A DNA stretch of 64,000 nt from positions 121,913,797-121,977,796 of the forward strand of contig NC_133652.1 in NCBI RefSeq assembly GCF_009905375.1, in the 5' to 3' direction. Origin of the DNA: Apium graveolens (Eukaryota; Streptophyta; Magnoliopsida; Apiales; Apiaceae). The position numbers and the translations under genes were made by a program. This document shows, one piece after another, positions 22,901 to 32,212 of the stretch. The notes under the pieces are model-generated. The model was not told the DNA's origin. It made no database searches and saw only the letters and a program-made list of their open reading frames with translations. The number at the start of each line of letters is the position of its first letter. Position 1 is the first letter of the stretch.

Positions 22901-25695
22901 GACATGAGATGTTGAGTTTCATGGATGGATTTAGCGGATACAACCAGATCAAAATGCATAAGGATGACATTCCAAAGGTATCATTTATCACTGACTTTGG
23001 TGTTTATTGTTATCTTGTTATGGCGTTTGGTCTCAAGAATGCAGGAGCCACCTATCAAAGGTTGGTGAATAAAATTTTTAAGGATCTTATTGGGAAGACT
23101 ATGGAAGTCTATGTTGATGACATGCTAGTCAAGAGTCTAGTAAAGATTGATCATATAACCCATTTGAGGGAAGCTTTTGAGGTCCTGAGGTACCACAAGA
23201 TGATGTTGAATCCCACGAAGTGTGCCTTTGGAGTAGGATCTGGAAAATTCTTGGGATTGATGGTCTCAAAGAGGGGAATTGAGGCTAACCCCGATAAAAT
23301 AAAGGCAATCCTGGACATGGAACCCCCAAAAACTGTCAAGGATGTTCAGAAACTCACAGGAAGGGTTGCTGCGCTAGGGCGATTCATCTCCAAGTCAGGA
23401 GACAAGTGTTTGTCATTCTTCAAGTCATTAAAGAACATTAAAAACTTTGTATGGAGTGAGGAAAATCAGAAGGCATTCGAAGAGTTAAAGAAGTATATGG
23501 GCCAGGCCCCGTTGTTGGCCAAGCCAGTTTTGGGTGAAGTTTTATTCTTGTACTTGGCTGTTTCAGAAAGCGCCTTGAGCGCGGTGTTGGTTAAGGAGGA
23601 ACTGAAAGTCCAGAAACCCGTATACTATGTCAGCAAAATTTTGCATGGTGCTGAGTTGAATTATTCAGCCATTGAGAAATTCGCTTTAGCCTTGGTGATG
23701 GCTTCAAGAAAGCTGCGTCCTTATTTTCAAGCTCACCAAATTGAAGTGCTAACAAATCAGCCACTGAGAAATATCATTCACAGTCCCAAGGCAAGTGGGA
23801 GACTAATTAAGTGGGCAATAGAGTTGGGAGAGTTCGATCTCAAGTATAAGCCACGTATGGCCATAAAAGCCCAGGCACTAGCTGACTTCGTGGTGGAATG
23901 TACCATACCCAACCAAGAAGTCGGGGGGCAGGAAGATACCACACCTCAAGAAAAGAGAGTCGACAATGGGGACAAGGAGAAAGAATATTGGGTTCTCTAT
24001 TTTGATGGAGCATCAAAAACAAATTCCAGTGGAGCAGGGTTGATTTTGCAAAGCCCTGATGGATTCTTAATTGAGTATGCCATGAAGCTAGACTTCCCAA
24101 CCACAAACAATGAGGCAGAGTATGAAGCCCTGATTGCTGGCCTTGGTCTAGCTGGGACACTTAGAGTCGAAAACTTAAAGGTCCGTGGAGACTCGAAGTT
24201 GATCATATCCCAGGTAAAGGGAGAATTTGAAGCAAAGGATGATACGATGGCAAAGTATGTTCGCCTAGTAAGGGCTGTGATGACCCAATTTAATGAATGC
24301 CATGTTGAACACATTCCAAGGGAAGAAAATGCTAAAGCAGATGCGCTATCAAAGTTTGCTTCATCTGAGATTGAAAAAAGTTCAGGAAGTGTGTACTTCC
24401 GTGTTTTGAAGACACGAAGCATAGATGTTAAACTTGTAGCTCCCGTAGGCTTGGGGACGTCATGGATTGATCCCATCAAGGCTCACATTCAGACCGGTTG
24501 GTTGCCAAGCGAAACAATTGAGGCACGGAAGTTAACTGTTCGAGCACTAAGGTACTCTTTGATAGATGGGATTCTATATAAAAGATCTTTCGTGGTTCCT
24601 TACTTGAGGTGTCTTAGGCCCGATGAGGCACGCTTGGCTCTCGAGGAAGTGCATGAAGGCATTTGTGGGCAACACTTGGGGGGCAGGGCCTTGGCTCATA
24701 AGATAACTCGTTTAGGCTTCTATTGGCCAGAAATGATGGCTGATGCCAAAGAATATGTAAAGAAGTGTGATCGTTGTCAGAAGCATGCACCAGTCGCCAG
24801 ACAACCCCCCGAGATGCTGACCTCTATCAACTCACCTATTCCCTTTGCTATGTGGGGGATGGATATTCTAGGGCCTTTTCCTATGGCCACAGCACAAAGG
24901 AAGTTTCTGATTGTAGCCATTGATTATTTCACCAAGTGGATCGAAGCCAAACCTTTGGCCAAAATCACAACTAAGCAGGTTGCACAATTCCTGTGGGAAA
25001 ATATTATGTGCCGATATGGAATTCCCCGTATCCTCGTCACTGACAATGGAACGCAATTCAATAATGAGGAATTCAAGAAGTACTGTGAAGAAAATGAAAT
25101 TGAGTTACGGTTCACCTCTGTCGCTCACCCACAAGCTAATGGGCAAGCAGAAGTTGCAAATCGAATAATTCTGGACGGATTAAAGAAGAGGATCGAGAAG
25201 TCAAGAAATAATTGGGTGGATGAGATACTTCCCATATTATGGGCATATAGGACTACCTGTAGAGTCACGACAGGTGCGACCCCTTTCATGTTGGCATATG
25301 GGGCAGAAGCAGTAGTTCCCGTGGAGATATCACATTCTTCTCCAAGGATTCAGGCTTTTGATGAGAAAGAAAATGAGGAAGGGCAGAAGCTAGCCCTGGA
25401 TTTAATCGATGAAGTGCGAGATAAAGCACATGCAAAGATAGTAGAATATCAGAAAAAAGCTTCATTCTACTACAACCTAAGGGTTAAAGAAAGGTTTTTT
25501 AAACAAGGCGATCTAGTCTTGAGGAAGATAGAAGCATCTGGTGTAGGACAAAAAGGGAAGCTTGCCCCAAATTGGGAAGGGCCGTACAGAGTCAAGAGTG
25601 TTCAAGGTAGAGGAACCTACAAGCTCGAGACTGTGGATGGTTTTGAAGTCCCGAGGACCTGGCACGCACAAAACCTGAAGGTTTACTACGTGTAG
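19990..25695 (+). CDS. gag-pol: gag-pol polyprotein of F (Tat-like), 1901 codons, intact
   Basis: First ATG after the primer site. By residue: disordered Pro/Thr/Gln-rich N-terminus 1-250; retrotransposon gag domain about 270-405; zinc-binding CRFHKDVGHDTDEC near 512; protease VLVDNGAS near 667; reverse transcriptase with YVDD near 1040; first RNase H about 1170-1300, in which the usual catalytic Asp positions read LYLAVSES and TNQPL, so it looks inactive; second, archaeal-type RNase H 1336-1460 with intact acidic residues in YFDGAS, NNEAEYEAL, RGDSKL and ADALS; integrase with H2C2 site 1550-1600 and D, D, E near 1624, 1683 and 1719 (MDILGP, VTDNGTQF, GQAEV). The dual RNase H marks the Tat branch. 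No stop or frameshift is present. There is no chromodomain. Confidence 0.95.
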   Translation: MARTRRTTSTLEEGTPSGTTQVISSTVEVPPHSTYASTQEEAQTGATHPQPQGTTPPTVQGTNPQVQQIHIPVNSRPVGYEYSTIVTTNPPYGMPLHPEVGGSGYAGRSEARGRSPPYIRGLDPIPEDREFSGPYTERDSESSDDEVAPRRRRPGKEPMPDGRQRPQSTPGANPQEVQEKIRAHEAEIQRLRRDLEAYQATRPHIPPRGRNPPPIIDLDGPVRRRASVPRTDPSNLLPLGDPDDPTPPFTEEIMNAHISRKFKMPTIKAYDGTGDPANHVRTFSNALLLQPVNDAIKCRAFPQTLSGMAQRWYSRLPPNSIGSFRELSQAFIKQFISGRVHEKSSASLMSLVQGAKESLRDYLNRFTKEALKVPDLDDKVAMIALQQGTRDEFFKMSLAKRPPESMLQLQERAGKYIKVEESMRKTVVSNEPTGGKKRKTDLEYIAKDKYPRTEQNPDSTPKKGGPGQKFTEYAKLNAPRSQILMEIEKDRDIRWPKPLKADPAKLDKGKYCRFHKDVGHDTDECRQLKDEIEFLIRKRRLNKYTGDGGDRNNNGRKNFEDRRRDQDDQGRNPQPRGPVINTIYGGPRPRGPVINTIFGGPTAAGLSKNSRKAYTREVMHIVGEAPKRARTEVTLAFDDSDLEGVKFPHDDPLVITPIIGNSPVKRVLVDNGASVDILLHDTFLRMGYNDSQLTPTDMPIYGFAGVECPVEGIIKLPTTIGTEPRQATQMLDFVVVKASSTYNAIMGRTGIHAFKAVPSSYHSVMKFPTRNGIGEERGDQKMARSCYVASLRADGVGGQVLPIEDMDVRENDENRGRPAEELVSVPLDPKNPERMTFIGATLEEPLRGKLVKFLQENSDVFAWSAADMPGIDPGLITHKLNVDPSRKTVKQKKRNFAPERQEAIKQEVEKLLEAGFIEEIQFPEWLANPVMVKKANGKWRMCIDFTDLNDACPKDCFPLPRIDTLIDATAGHEMLSFMDGFSGYNQIKMHKDDIPKVSFITDFGVYCYLVMAFGLKNAGATYQRLVNKIFKDLIGKTMEVYVDDMLVKSLVKIDHITHLREAFEVLRYHKMMLNPTKCAFGVGSGKFLGLMVSKRGIEANPDKIKAILDMEPPKTVKDVQKLTGRVAALGRFISKSGDKCLSFFKSLKNIKNFVWSEENQKAFEELKKYMGQAPLLAKPVLGEVLFLYLAVSESALSAVLVKEELKVQKPVYYVSKILHGAELNYSAIEKFALALVMASRKLRPYFQAHQIEVLTNQPLRNIIHSPKASGRLIKWAIELGEFDLKYKPRMAIKAQALADFVVECTIPNQEVGGQEDTTPQEKRVDNGDKEKEYWVLYFDGASKTNSSGAGLILQSPDGFLIEYAMKLDFPTTNNEAEYEALIAGLGLAGTLRVENLKVRGDSKLIISQVKGEFEAKDDTMAKYVRLVRAVMTQFNECHVEHIPREENAKADALSKFASSEIEKSSGSVYFRVLKTRSIDVKLVAPVGLGTSWIDPIKAHIQTGWLPSETIEARKLTVRALRYSLIDGILYKRSFVVPYLRCLRPDEARLALEEVHEGICGQHLGGRALAHKITRLGFYWPEMMADAKEYVKKCDRCQKHAPVARQPPEMLTSINSPIPFAMWGMDILGPFPMATAQRKFLIVAIDYFTKWIEAKPLAKITTKQVAQFLWENIMCRYGIPRILVTDNGTQFNNEEFKKYCEENEIELRFTSVAHPQANGQAEVANRIILDGLKKRIEKSRNNWVDEILPILWAYRTTCRVTTGATPFMLAYGAEAVVPVEISHSSPRIQAFDEKENEEGQKLALDLIDEVRDKAHAKIVEYQKKASFYYNLRVKERFFKQGDLVLRKIEASGVGQKGKLAPNWEGPYRVKSVQGRGTYKLETVDGFEVPRTWHAQNLKVYYV

Positions 25696-26032
25696 GATAG
25701 GCGAAGTACGATTCTCACTTGTCATTATGGCAAGTAGGTTTAAAAGCACCTGGAAGCTTTGCTTGCGTAGGATTTTATATTCCAGTAGAATTTACATTGT
25801 CAAGTTATTGTTGATTAGGGTCGAACCCATGTTATGTAAGGTTTTGAAAAACCAGACTTCATGTTAAAGAGTTTTAAGTTATTTCTATCTAAAGGATGTT
25901 TAAACACGCATTAAGACTATAATGATAAGAGGCCGAAGGAGCAACATACAAAATTTAACCCCAAAGGGTAACAACTTCTGATAAAAATAAAGTTCATAAA
26001 GAAGATATACAAAAAAATTAGGCCTTGGAAGG
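25696..26032. other. Convergent 3' region between gag-pol and the antisense gene of F
   Basis: 337 bases with no ORF, between the stop of gag-pol and the stop of the minus-strand gene. Both transcripts would terminate or overlap here. No canonical AATAAA pair was clearly assigned. Confidence 0.6.
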
Positions 26033-27962
26033 TTAAGATTCTTCAGAACCACTATCCGACGACTCCTCGGAAGTTTCAGTCGTCTCTTCAGAAGTCTCAG
26101 TCGAACCCTCCGAAGTCCCTGTGGAAGTTCCCTCTGCAGGAGATGATGGCTGTTGAGGCACTACTTTTGAAGGTTCTTCCACCCTTGCCTTCTTAGTAGC
26201 AGGCTCGGGTTCCTCCTCAGAAGAATCTTCCTCTTCTCCATCCCTGATCATGCCAGCAAGCTTCTCAGTAACGCCTCCAAGCTCTGGAACCCGCACAGGG
26301 CAGGGAAAGGGCGACTGCTCAAGGATCTCGGGAAACTCATCCTGGATAGCCTCCACAGCAGCGTCCCAACCCTCCTTGTAGCTGACTGGGTGAAGAAGGG
26401 CGTCATGCTCCACCATCAGGTCTTTGAATTCTTGGGTATCCATCCAGCCGTCAAAGGCTTTGTCCTTCTGCGCCTTCAAGATTACGTTTTCAGCCCGGGC
26501 CGTCTCCAGGTCAGAAGTGGAAGAAGCCAATTGAGCTTCAAGGGCCTCAATTTTTTGGTTGGCCTCCTCCAACTTCTTGTTGGCATCTTCCAGGCCAACC
26601 TTCCAAGCCTTAGCTTGGTGAATTACCCCTTGAAAATGGGCGTTAGCCTGCAAGAGAAATAGCAAAACTTTAGAAAAGAAGCATGAAAAGAAAAGTGTAA
26701 AAGGCATAAGTAAAATGCGTACTGTCGCCAGGGCTTGGGCTCCAAAAAGCTCGTTCCCCTCTAAGTCCTGTTGGAGGACAAAGTCTTGATAGTCCACCGG
26801 AGAGATGGAATGTTTGGACCATTCCTTGGACAGGGCTGTGCTGCCCAATATTGAGTCCTTGCCCCGGATCCCCCAGGCAGGTTGAAAATAGGCCCCTGGC
26901 CTCTGCTTGGTGCGCAAAACCTGGCTGGGACCTTCCTCATTTGGCTCCATAGCCTGAAGGAGGAACTCAGGGAAGCGATCACCAAGCCTAGGATCTTTGA
27001 AAATCTTCCCAGCCCTCTTCATCCTGGTCGTTTCCAGGTCCTTTGGCTTCGTAGCCTCCTCAATCTTCTCAGCCACTGCGGCAAGCAAAGTCAGTTGAAA
27101 ACTAATGGAATAAAAATGCAGGAAATAAAGTAGATGAAGGTAGGAACTTACTTTTCTTATGAACGGGCGAGAGGCCGCGTTCTACCAGGACAGTCTCCCG
27201 GATAAGATCCCAAGAATGGGAGATGCCGTTGTCTTGCGTCAGGAGGTTGAAACCTCTAGCCTCCTCCTCAGACAAAGCTATGTCATTTGGGCTCCCATCC
27301 ACGGCAATCCCAAAAGAAGATCGAAATAGGGAACCCCAGTCTCCACCCTCCCAAACTATAAACAAAAAATCCTTCTTCCACCCCAAATTGTTGTCAGGGA
27401 TGGATTTCCCATTCACAATATGGGGGATAGTGGGGCGTTGGTTGATAGAAACCCAACCCGGACTTTTATCGGGGCTGTTCTTGAACTGGAAAATCTTCCT
27501 GAAAACAGCAACAGATGTGGGGATGCTGTGCTTGGCGCATTGCGACAGATAGCATAGGATCAACCTCCAGGAATTGGGGGGAAGCTGGCAAGGGCTGATG
27601 CCTACATCAGCCAAAAGTAAAGGAATGAATGGATGAAAAGGGAGTCTAATACCTGCCCTTAGAGTATCCCTATAGACGCATAGCGCGTCCTTCTTCCACT
27701 GACAGGCCCTGTCGGCCGGACCTGCAAGAACCAGCTTAAAAGGTTCTTTGATTTTGAAGCAGCCGCTCAACTTTTCCAGCTCCTTGGGATCCCGTAAGGC
27801 GCTGATATGATCGTGTGCGTCCAGATGCGCATCAGACGGATACTCGTCCCCTCGAGTGTTGATCATGTCGATTAAGGAAGTATACCTCGATCGAATAGGA
27901 AAATCATTGGACTTTCTAGCCACGTTCATCTTGGCCAAACGAGTCATTCTTTTGTTAGCCAT
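26033..27962 (-). CDS. Antisense gene of F, three coding exons, 592-residue protein with a gypsy-type putative transposase domain
   Basis: Minus-strand gene lying opposite gag-pol. Predicted exons: 27962-27152, 27075-26723 and 26647-26033 (stop included). Introns 27151-27076 (GTAAGT...CGCAG, 76 bases) and 26722-26648 (GTACGC...TGCAG, 75 bases). Exon lengths 811+353+615 sum to 1779, a multiple of three; the first junction splits a Met codon. ATG 27962 lies directly after the acceptor of a 5' UTR intron (28051-27963). Residues about 60-270 hold LPFHPFIPLLLADVGISPCQ and PNSWRLILCYLSQC, the style of the Pfam family named putative gypsy type transposon (Transposase_28). Then comes a coiled coil (LEEANQKIEALEAQLASSTS) and an acidic Ser/Thr/Glu tail with a basic KKARVE patch. 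Antisense ORFs of this kind are known in Tat-lineage elements (for example Grande); function is unknown. Confidence 0.75.
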
Positions 27963-28051
27963 CTGAAAAAGGTATGAGGCACGTAAATAGGCTGTCTTAA
28001 AATGGCACACAATGGAAAAATGAACACAAAAAACAAAGGGAGAAATCTTAC
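27963..28051 (-). other. 5' UTR intron of the antisense gene of F
   Basis: Donor CAG/GTAAGATTT and acceptor after a T-rich tract, TTTTTCAG/ATGG. The start codon begins immediately after the acceptor. 89 bases. Confidence 0.6.
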
Positions 28052-28179
28052 CTGAAAAAGCACTCCTGAGAAAGGCTTTGAGCTCCGACTTGCTGTTATT
28101 GCTCTGAGAATCTTAGCAGGAGAATGAAGAAGAAAACAAAGAAATGAGGAAGTGAGGAGTAGTGACCTTTCCTCATTCC

Positions 28180-28188
28180 TTTATATAG
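28180..28188 (-). promoter_or_regulatory. TATA box of the antisense gene of F
   Basis: The minus strand reads CCTATATAAAGG. The start of transcription would fall near 28150, giving a leader exon of about 100 bases down to 28052, then the 5' UTR intron. Confidence 0.6.
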
Positions 28189-28309
28189 GAGGAAAAAGAA
28201 GTTGAAGGGACAAAAAGCCCATTAAGAACAAAGGCCCATGAGAAAAAGCCCAGGAAAAAGCATCTTCCAGAATATTCCTAGGAATTCTAGGGCATTCTAA
28301 ACAGGGTGT

Positions 28310-28558
28310 GATAAAGCCCAGTAAAGAGGCCCAGTAATATTTGATAAAGCCCAGTAAAGAGGCCCAGTAATATTTGATAAAGCCCAGTAAAGAGGCCCAG
28401 TAATATTTGATAAAGCCCAATAAAGAGGCCCAGTAATATTTGATAAAGCCCAATAAAGAGGCCCAGTAATATTTGATAAAGCCCAATAAAGAGGCCCAGT
28501 AATATTTGATAAAGCCCAATAAAGAGGCCCAGTAATATTTGATAAAGCCCAATAGAGA
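28310..28558 (+). repeat. 33-bp tandem repeat, seven and a half copies, upstream of the antisense promoter of F
   Basis: Unit starts GATAAAGCCCARTAAAGAGG and recurs every 33 bases from 28310 (28343, 28376, 28409, 28442, 28475, 28508, partial 28541). The first three copies have CAGTAAAG and later ones CAATAAAG. As the unit is a multiple of three, it opens spurious repetitive ORFs on the minus strand. Confidence 0.95.
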
Positions 28559-28638
28559 AATCCAGGCCCAAATCCAATTAGGATTTGGAAAATACAGTTT
28601 TAGCCTTAAAAAATGTAAGGCCCAAATAAAAAGATGTA

Positions 28639-28870
28639 AGACCAGGATTCAGGTCGAAATCCAGGTCGTGAATCCTGCTCAAAAACTTTCGAGCAGACAC
28701 CCGAAAATAACGGAGAAAAAAGACCAGGATTCAGGTCGAAATCCAGGTCGTGAATCCTGCTCAAAAACTTTCGAGCAGACACCCGAAAATAACGGAGAAA
28801 AAAGACCAGGATTCAGGTCGAAATCCAGGTCGTGATCCCTGCTCGAAATTTTTCGACTAGATTCACGAAA
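28639..28870 (+). repeat. 82-bp tandem repeat, about 2.8 copies, in F
   Basis: Units begin AGACCAGGATTCAGGTCG at 28639, 28721 and 28803. The first two are nearly perfect and the third diverges after about 55 bases into the GTCGAAA/TTCGAC family that follows. Confidence 0.9.
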
Positions 28871-28959
28871 AAAGCGGAAAAAATAGAACTGAATTGAGGT
28901 CGAAACTTCGACTAGGAATGAGGTCGAATTAGACAAGCATTTTACAGAAATAAGGATTA

Positions 28960-29305
28960 AAAATCCAGGTCGAATTTCGACTAGGATCCTGGTCGAAATC
29001 CAGGTCGTGAATCCTAGTCGAAATTCTTCGACCAGGAATCAAGAAAACCAAAGAATTTTCGACCAGGATCCAGGTCGAAATTTCGACTAGGATCCTGGTC
29101 GAAATCCTAGTCGAAGGGCTCAAAATCAGAAACTAAAAGTGGGGAATTGACGACCTAGATCCAGGTCGAAATTTCGACTAGGATCCTGGTCGAAATCCAG
29201 GTCGTGGATCCTAGTCGAAATCCTTCGACCAGGATGATAAGGCTGACCCCTATTTTCGACTAGGATCCAGGTCGAAATTTCGACTAGGATCCTGGTCGAA
29301 AAAAG
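28960..29305 (+). repeat. Array of GTCGAAA...TTTCGAC palindromes in F
   Basis: Four copies of a 24-base near-perfect palindrome centred on AGGATCCT, with arms TTTCGACT and GGTCGAAA, lie at 28975-28998, 29081-29104, 29172-29195 and 29278-29301. Between them the same arms recur in inverted arrangement, so larger hairpins or cruciforms are possible. No ORF. Confidence 0.85.
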
Positions 29306-29317
29306 GGCTGGAAATAA

Positions 29318-29520
29318 GGAAAAATCCCAGAAAAATTAGGGAAAATTCCAGAAAATGAGGAAAAATCCCAGAAAAATTAGGGAAAATTCCAGAAAATAAG
29401 GAAAAATCCCAGAAAAATTAGGGAAAATTCCAGAAAATAAGGAAAAATCCCAGAAAAATTAGGGAAAATTCCAGAAAATGAGGAAAAATCCCAGAAAAAT
29501 TAGGGAAAAATCCAGAAATT
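29318..29520 (+). repeat. 41-bp tandem repeat, about five copies, in F
   Basis: Purine-rich unit containing AAAAATCCCAGAAAAATTAG and GGGAAAATTCCAGAAAAT. One strand is almost pure purine plus T. It decays towards 29580. Confidence 0.9.
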
Positions 29521-29693
29521 AGGGAAAAAATCCCGGAAATAAGGGAAAAATTCCTGGAAATCAAAATAATTCCTGAATAAAAGGAAAAACTCGTTGTAAA
29601 CGTGTAGGTCGCTCCACACTTTACGCAAGAACGAAACCCTGTAAGGGAACGAATAGACTTAACTTCTGTGAAACCTAATCAATGTTTCCCAAA

Positions 29694-29707
29694 AGTTGGG
29701 GGGCAAA
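29694..29707 (+). other. Polypurine tract of F
   Basis: AGTTGGGGGGCAAA directly before the 3' LTR start TGATAGGG. The G-rich core is the likely plus-strand primer. Confidence 0.75.
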
Positions 29708-30255
29708 TGATAGGGATAAATAAATCCTGATTTTATTAATAATGGGCTGCTGGACCCAATAATAAGATGTATAATATTCAGACCAGAAAGGTTAAGCCTG
29801 ACGGACCAGATCAGGCCTGGTGGAATAAAAAAAGGCCCAAAAAGCCCTGATTATTAATTAATTTCGTAATTAATTAATAAGGGAGAAATCAGATGTTGAA
29901 AAGAGTCCCGATAAGGATATAAGTCCTTAGAGATTAGCCTCAAGGGGACCTAAAAGGATAAGGAATCAGCTTCCTACTTCCTAGGACTCCTAAGTCTATC
30001 CTAATTCAGAGGCTTATCCACCAAGTCTCCTATACCAAGTCCAATTCAAGGACTCCCACATCTATATAAGGGGTCTCACCCCCACCAATCAGAACTACGT
30101 TTTTTGACTTGATCCTTGGCAATCAGCAAGGTACGTAGGCATCTTGTTAAGGCAGATTGAGTCACGAAACACAAGAGCAGTCAAACCGAGCCTCGAAGCT
30201 CACGTTCCTTAGTATTAAATACAGCAATTATATATAGTAGTTTTAATCCATAACA
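29708..30255 (+). repeat. 3' LTR of element F
   Basis: 548 bp, identical as far as I can read to 19406-19953, including the TATA box and both ends. Confidence 0.95.
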
Positions 30256-30352
30256 CTATGCTAGAAATAAGCAGTAGTTGCGTATACCCTTAGTATAGGG
30301 GACCCAAAGGTGAATATATTTCTAAACCGGGAGTCGATGTTCCCGAGTATAT

Positions 30353-30383
<31 letters not shown>

Positions 30384-30431
30384 GGATATGGTTTTCAAAA
30401 CTATTGATCGAATAAGGTTTATTCGATACCT

Positions 30432-30755
30432 TTATTTTACTCAATTGAATATTACTTGAATATTCATCCGAGGACTTATGACTCCTTTTATTTTATTAAT
30501 CGAATATTATTTCGAATATTCATTCGAGGGCTTATGACTCAGTTTATTTTATTATTTGAATATTATTTGAATATTCATTCGAGGGCTTATGACTCATTTT
30601 ATTTTATTATTTGAATATTCATTCGAGGGCTTATGACTCAGTTTATTTTATTATTTGAATATCATTTGAGTATTCATTCGAGGGCTTATGACTCAGTTTA
30701 TATTATTTAATGAATATTATTTGAATATTCATTTGAGGATCTATGACTCCGATTA
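30432..30755 (+). repeat. Tandem repeat of about 40-64 bp, six copies, in solo LTR D
   Basis: Each copy contains GAATATTCATTCGAGGGCTT followed by ATGACTC and a T-rich run. Six ATGACTC words are present; the first and last copies are the most diverged, and one copy is shortened by about 20 bases. Confidence 0.85.
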
Positions 30756-32110
30756 TTTGCTAAGATATTTTCTTTATTTTATTAAAGAATAAGGTGTCGA
30801 TAATCAAACTTATTTTTGATTATTCAAATAAAGATAGTACTTTCGTATAAGTATATCTTTGGTTATTTAATACTCATTTCAAGTATAAGTTTTCCAACTT
30901 CTACCTCAATTATTCTTTATGGGAATATTATTTAAATAATAATATTCAGATATTTCTTTTATATTGAGACTGATTTACTTTATTAAATCAGCATTATTCT
31001 AAACACTCTTTAAAGTGTTTTCGAGTCTTCAAAATGATTTTAAAAGTTAGAGCGGATCCCAAAACTCGTTTTCCGATTTAAGATCTTCCTTTCGAAGGAG
31101 ACTTGAATATTCGCTCAAAAATCTCGGGGATCCGGCTCTGTGGTGTATTTTATATTCGCAACATGGTTGCTGTTTTGAGAAAACAATTTGATTACTTGCC
31201 CAATGTTCGGGAAGTAAGTCCATCTGATTGAGTCGGCATAAGCGACAGGCCGGGGTACGGTCTATAAAGTGTAAGTGGCTGGGTGGCAGTCCATCAACGC
31301 GTAAGAGGCCGGGTGGCGGTCCAGCACAAGGTCCTTATGTGGCCAGGGTGATGACCGGTGGGGGATTCATCCATCTACTAGTAGAAAAGGTTACTTATTG
31401 GTATCTTTGCCTGATCAGCAAGATATCTGGTTTATGCCAAAATTCTTTTCCTTCCAAATTCATTGGATATTGCAACTCTGTTCATACTTTACATGACAGA
31501 GGTTTTCAGGAAATGTATGGGAGATATATATGAATATATTTATATATCGGGACTTAATGAAGTATCTCGTAACTTCATTATTTATAATGATATTTCAAAG
31601 ATTGAATCTATTCAAGTCTTATCTTGTAGTCTCATCTGGGTGATGAACTTTGAAACTAATTATAACTTGAACGGTGGTAGTTCAAGTAGTATTTGGAAAA
31701 GATATAAGTATATTGGAGTATCTTGTAACTTCATTTTTTTAAACTTATATCTAGTAAATGATTATCTTATGCATGACAAAGATTTTCAGAAAAACGTTGA
31801 GACAAGGTTAGATATATGAGATCACCTTGCAACGGTATTTTTATACTGTTATACACTGGAACTCTGTGTGTATTATGCATGGAAGAGGACTTCCCATATT
31901 TTGAAAAGTATATATGTATATATATATATATACTGAATATTTTGCGACTTCATCGCATTAGGATATCAACTTGGTTCATTTCTTTTGACCAAGACTTTCA
32001 TGAGTGCTATGAGAAGGCTCATATATTGTTAATCTTTATACATATTATTTTGGTGGGCTTGCTGCTCACCCTTGCTTTCTTCTTTCATCACACAACAACA
32101 GTTAGGAAAG

Positions 32111-32212
32111 ATGGCCAGACTCCAGCAGACCCAGCGCAAGCGCGTGGGAAGCGTTCCGCGTCTTCCCGTTGATGTTGTAGCTGCTATAGCTGCAGAGGTA
32201 GACCTATTGTAG
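32111..32212 (+). CDS. Small ORF (33 codons) near the 3' end of solo LTR D
   Basis: MARLQQTQRKRVGSVPRLPV... to a stop at 32212, preceded by a CAACAACAG acceptor-like site. Position and basic N-terminus parallel the 38-codon ORF of the LTR of E. Function, if any, is unknown. Confidence 0.3.
   Translation: MARLQQTQRKRVGSVPRLPVDVVAAIAAEVDLL

Larger units (their letters stand above)
19406..30255 (+). mobile_element. Gypsy element F, Tat-like with dual RNase H and an antisense gene, full length
   Basis: Complete element of 10.85 kb flanked by CTATG (19401-19405, 30256-30260). It has 548-bp LTRs with no difference that I can find, a primer site, one intact 1901-codon gag-pol, an antisense intron-containing gene, a block of four repeat families and a polypurine tract before the 3' LTR. 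Identical LTRs and an open gag-pol suggest a very recent, possibly still competent, insertion. Confidence 0.95.

Noticed and set aside
20228..25168. Many overlapping ORFs within gag-pol of F
   Set aside because: Shadows of the 1901-codon frame; none carries a known domain.
28310..28558. Regular short repeats resembling a CRISPR array
   Set aside because: The units are contiguous with no unique spacers, and the sequence is a plant retroelement.
28181..28577. Repetitive membrane-like ORFs on the minus strand (repeats of FIKYYWASLLG)
   Set aside because: Produced by the 33-bp tandem repeat, which is a multiple of three and contains no stop; not a gene.
31228..32172. Series of 100-118 codon ORFs in solo LTR D
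   Set aside because: No motifs, overlapping frames, low-complexity translation.
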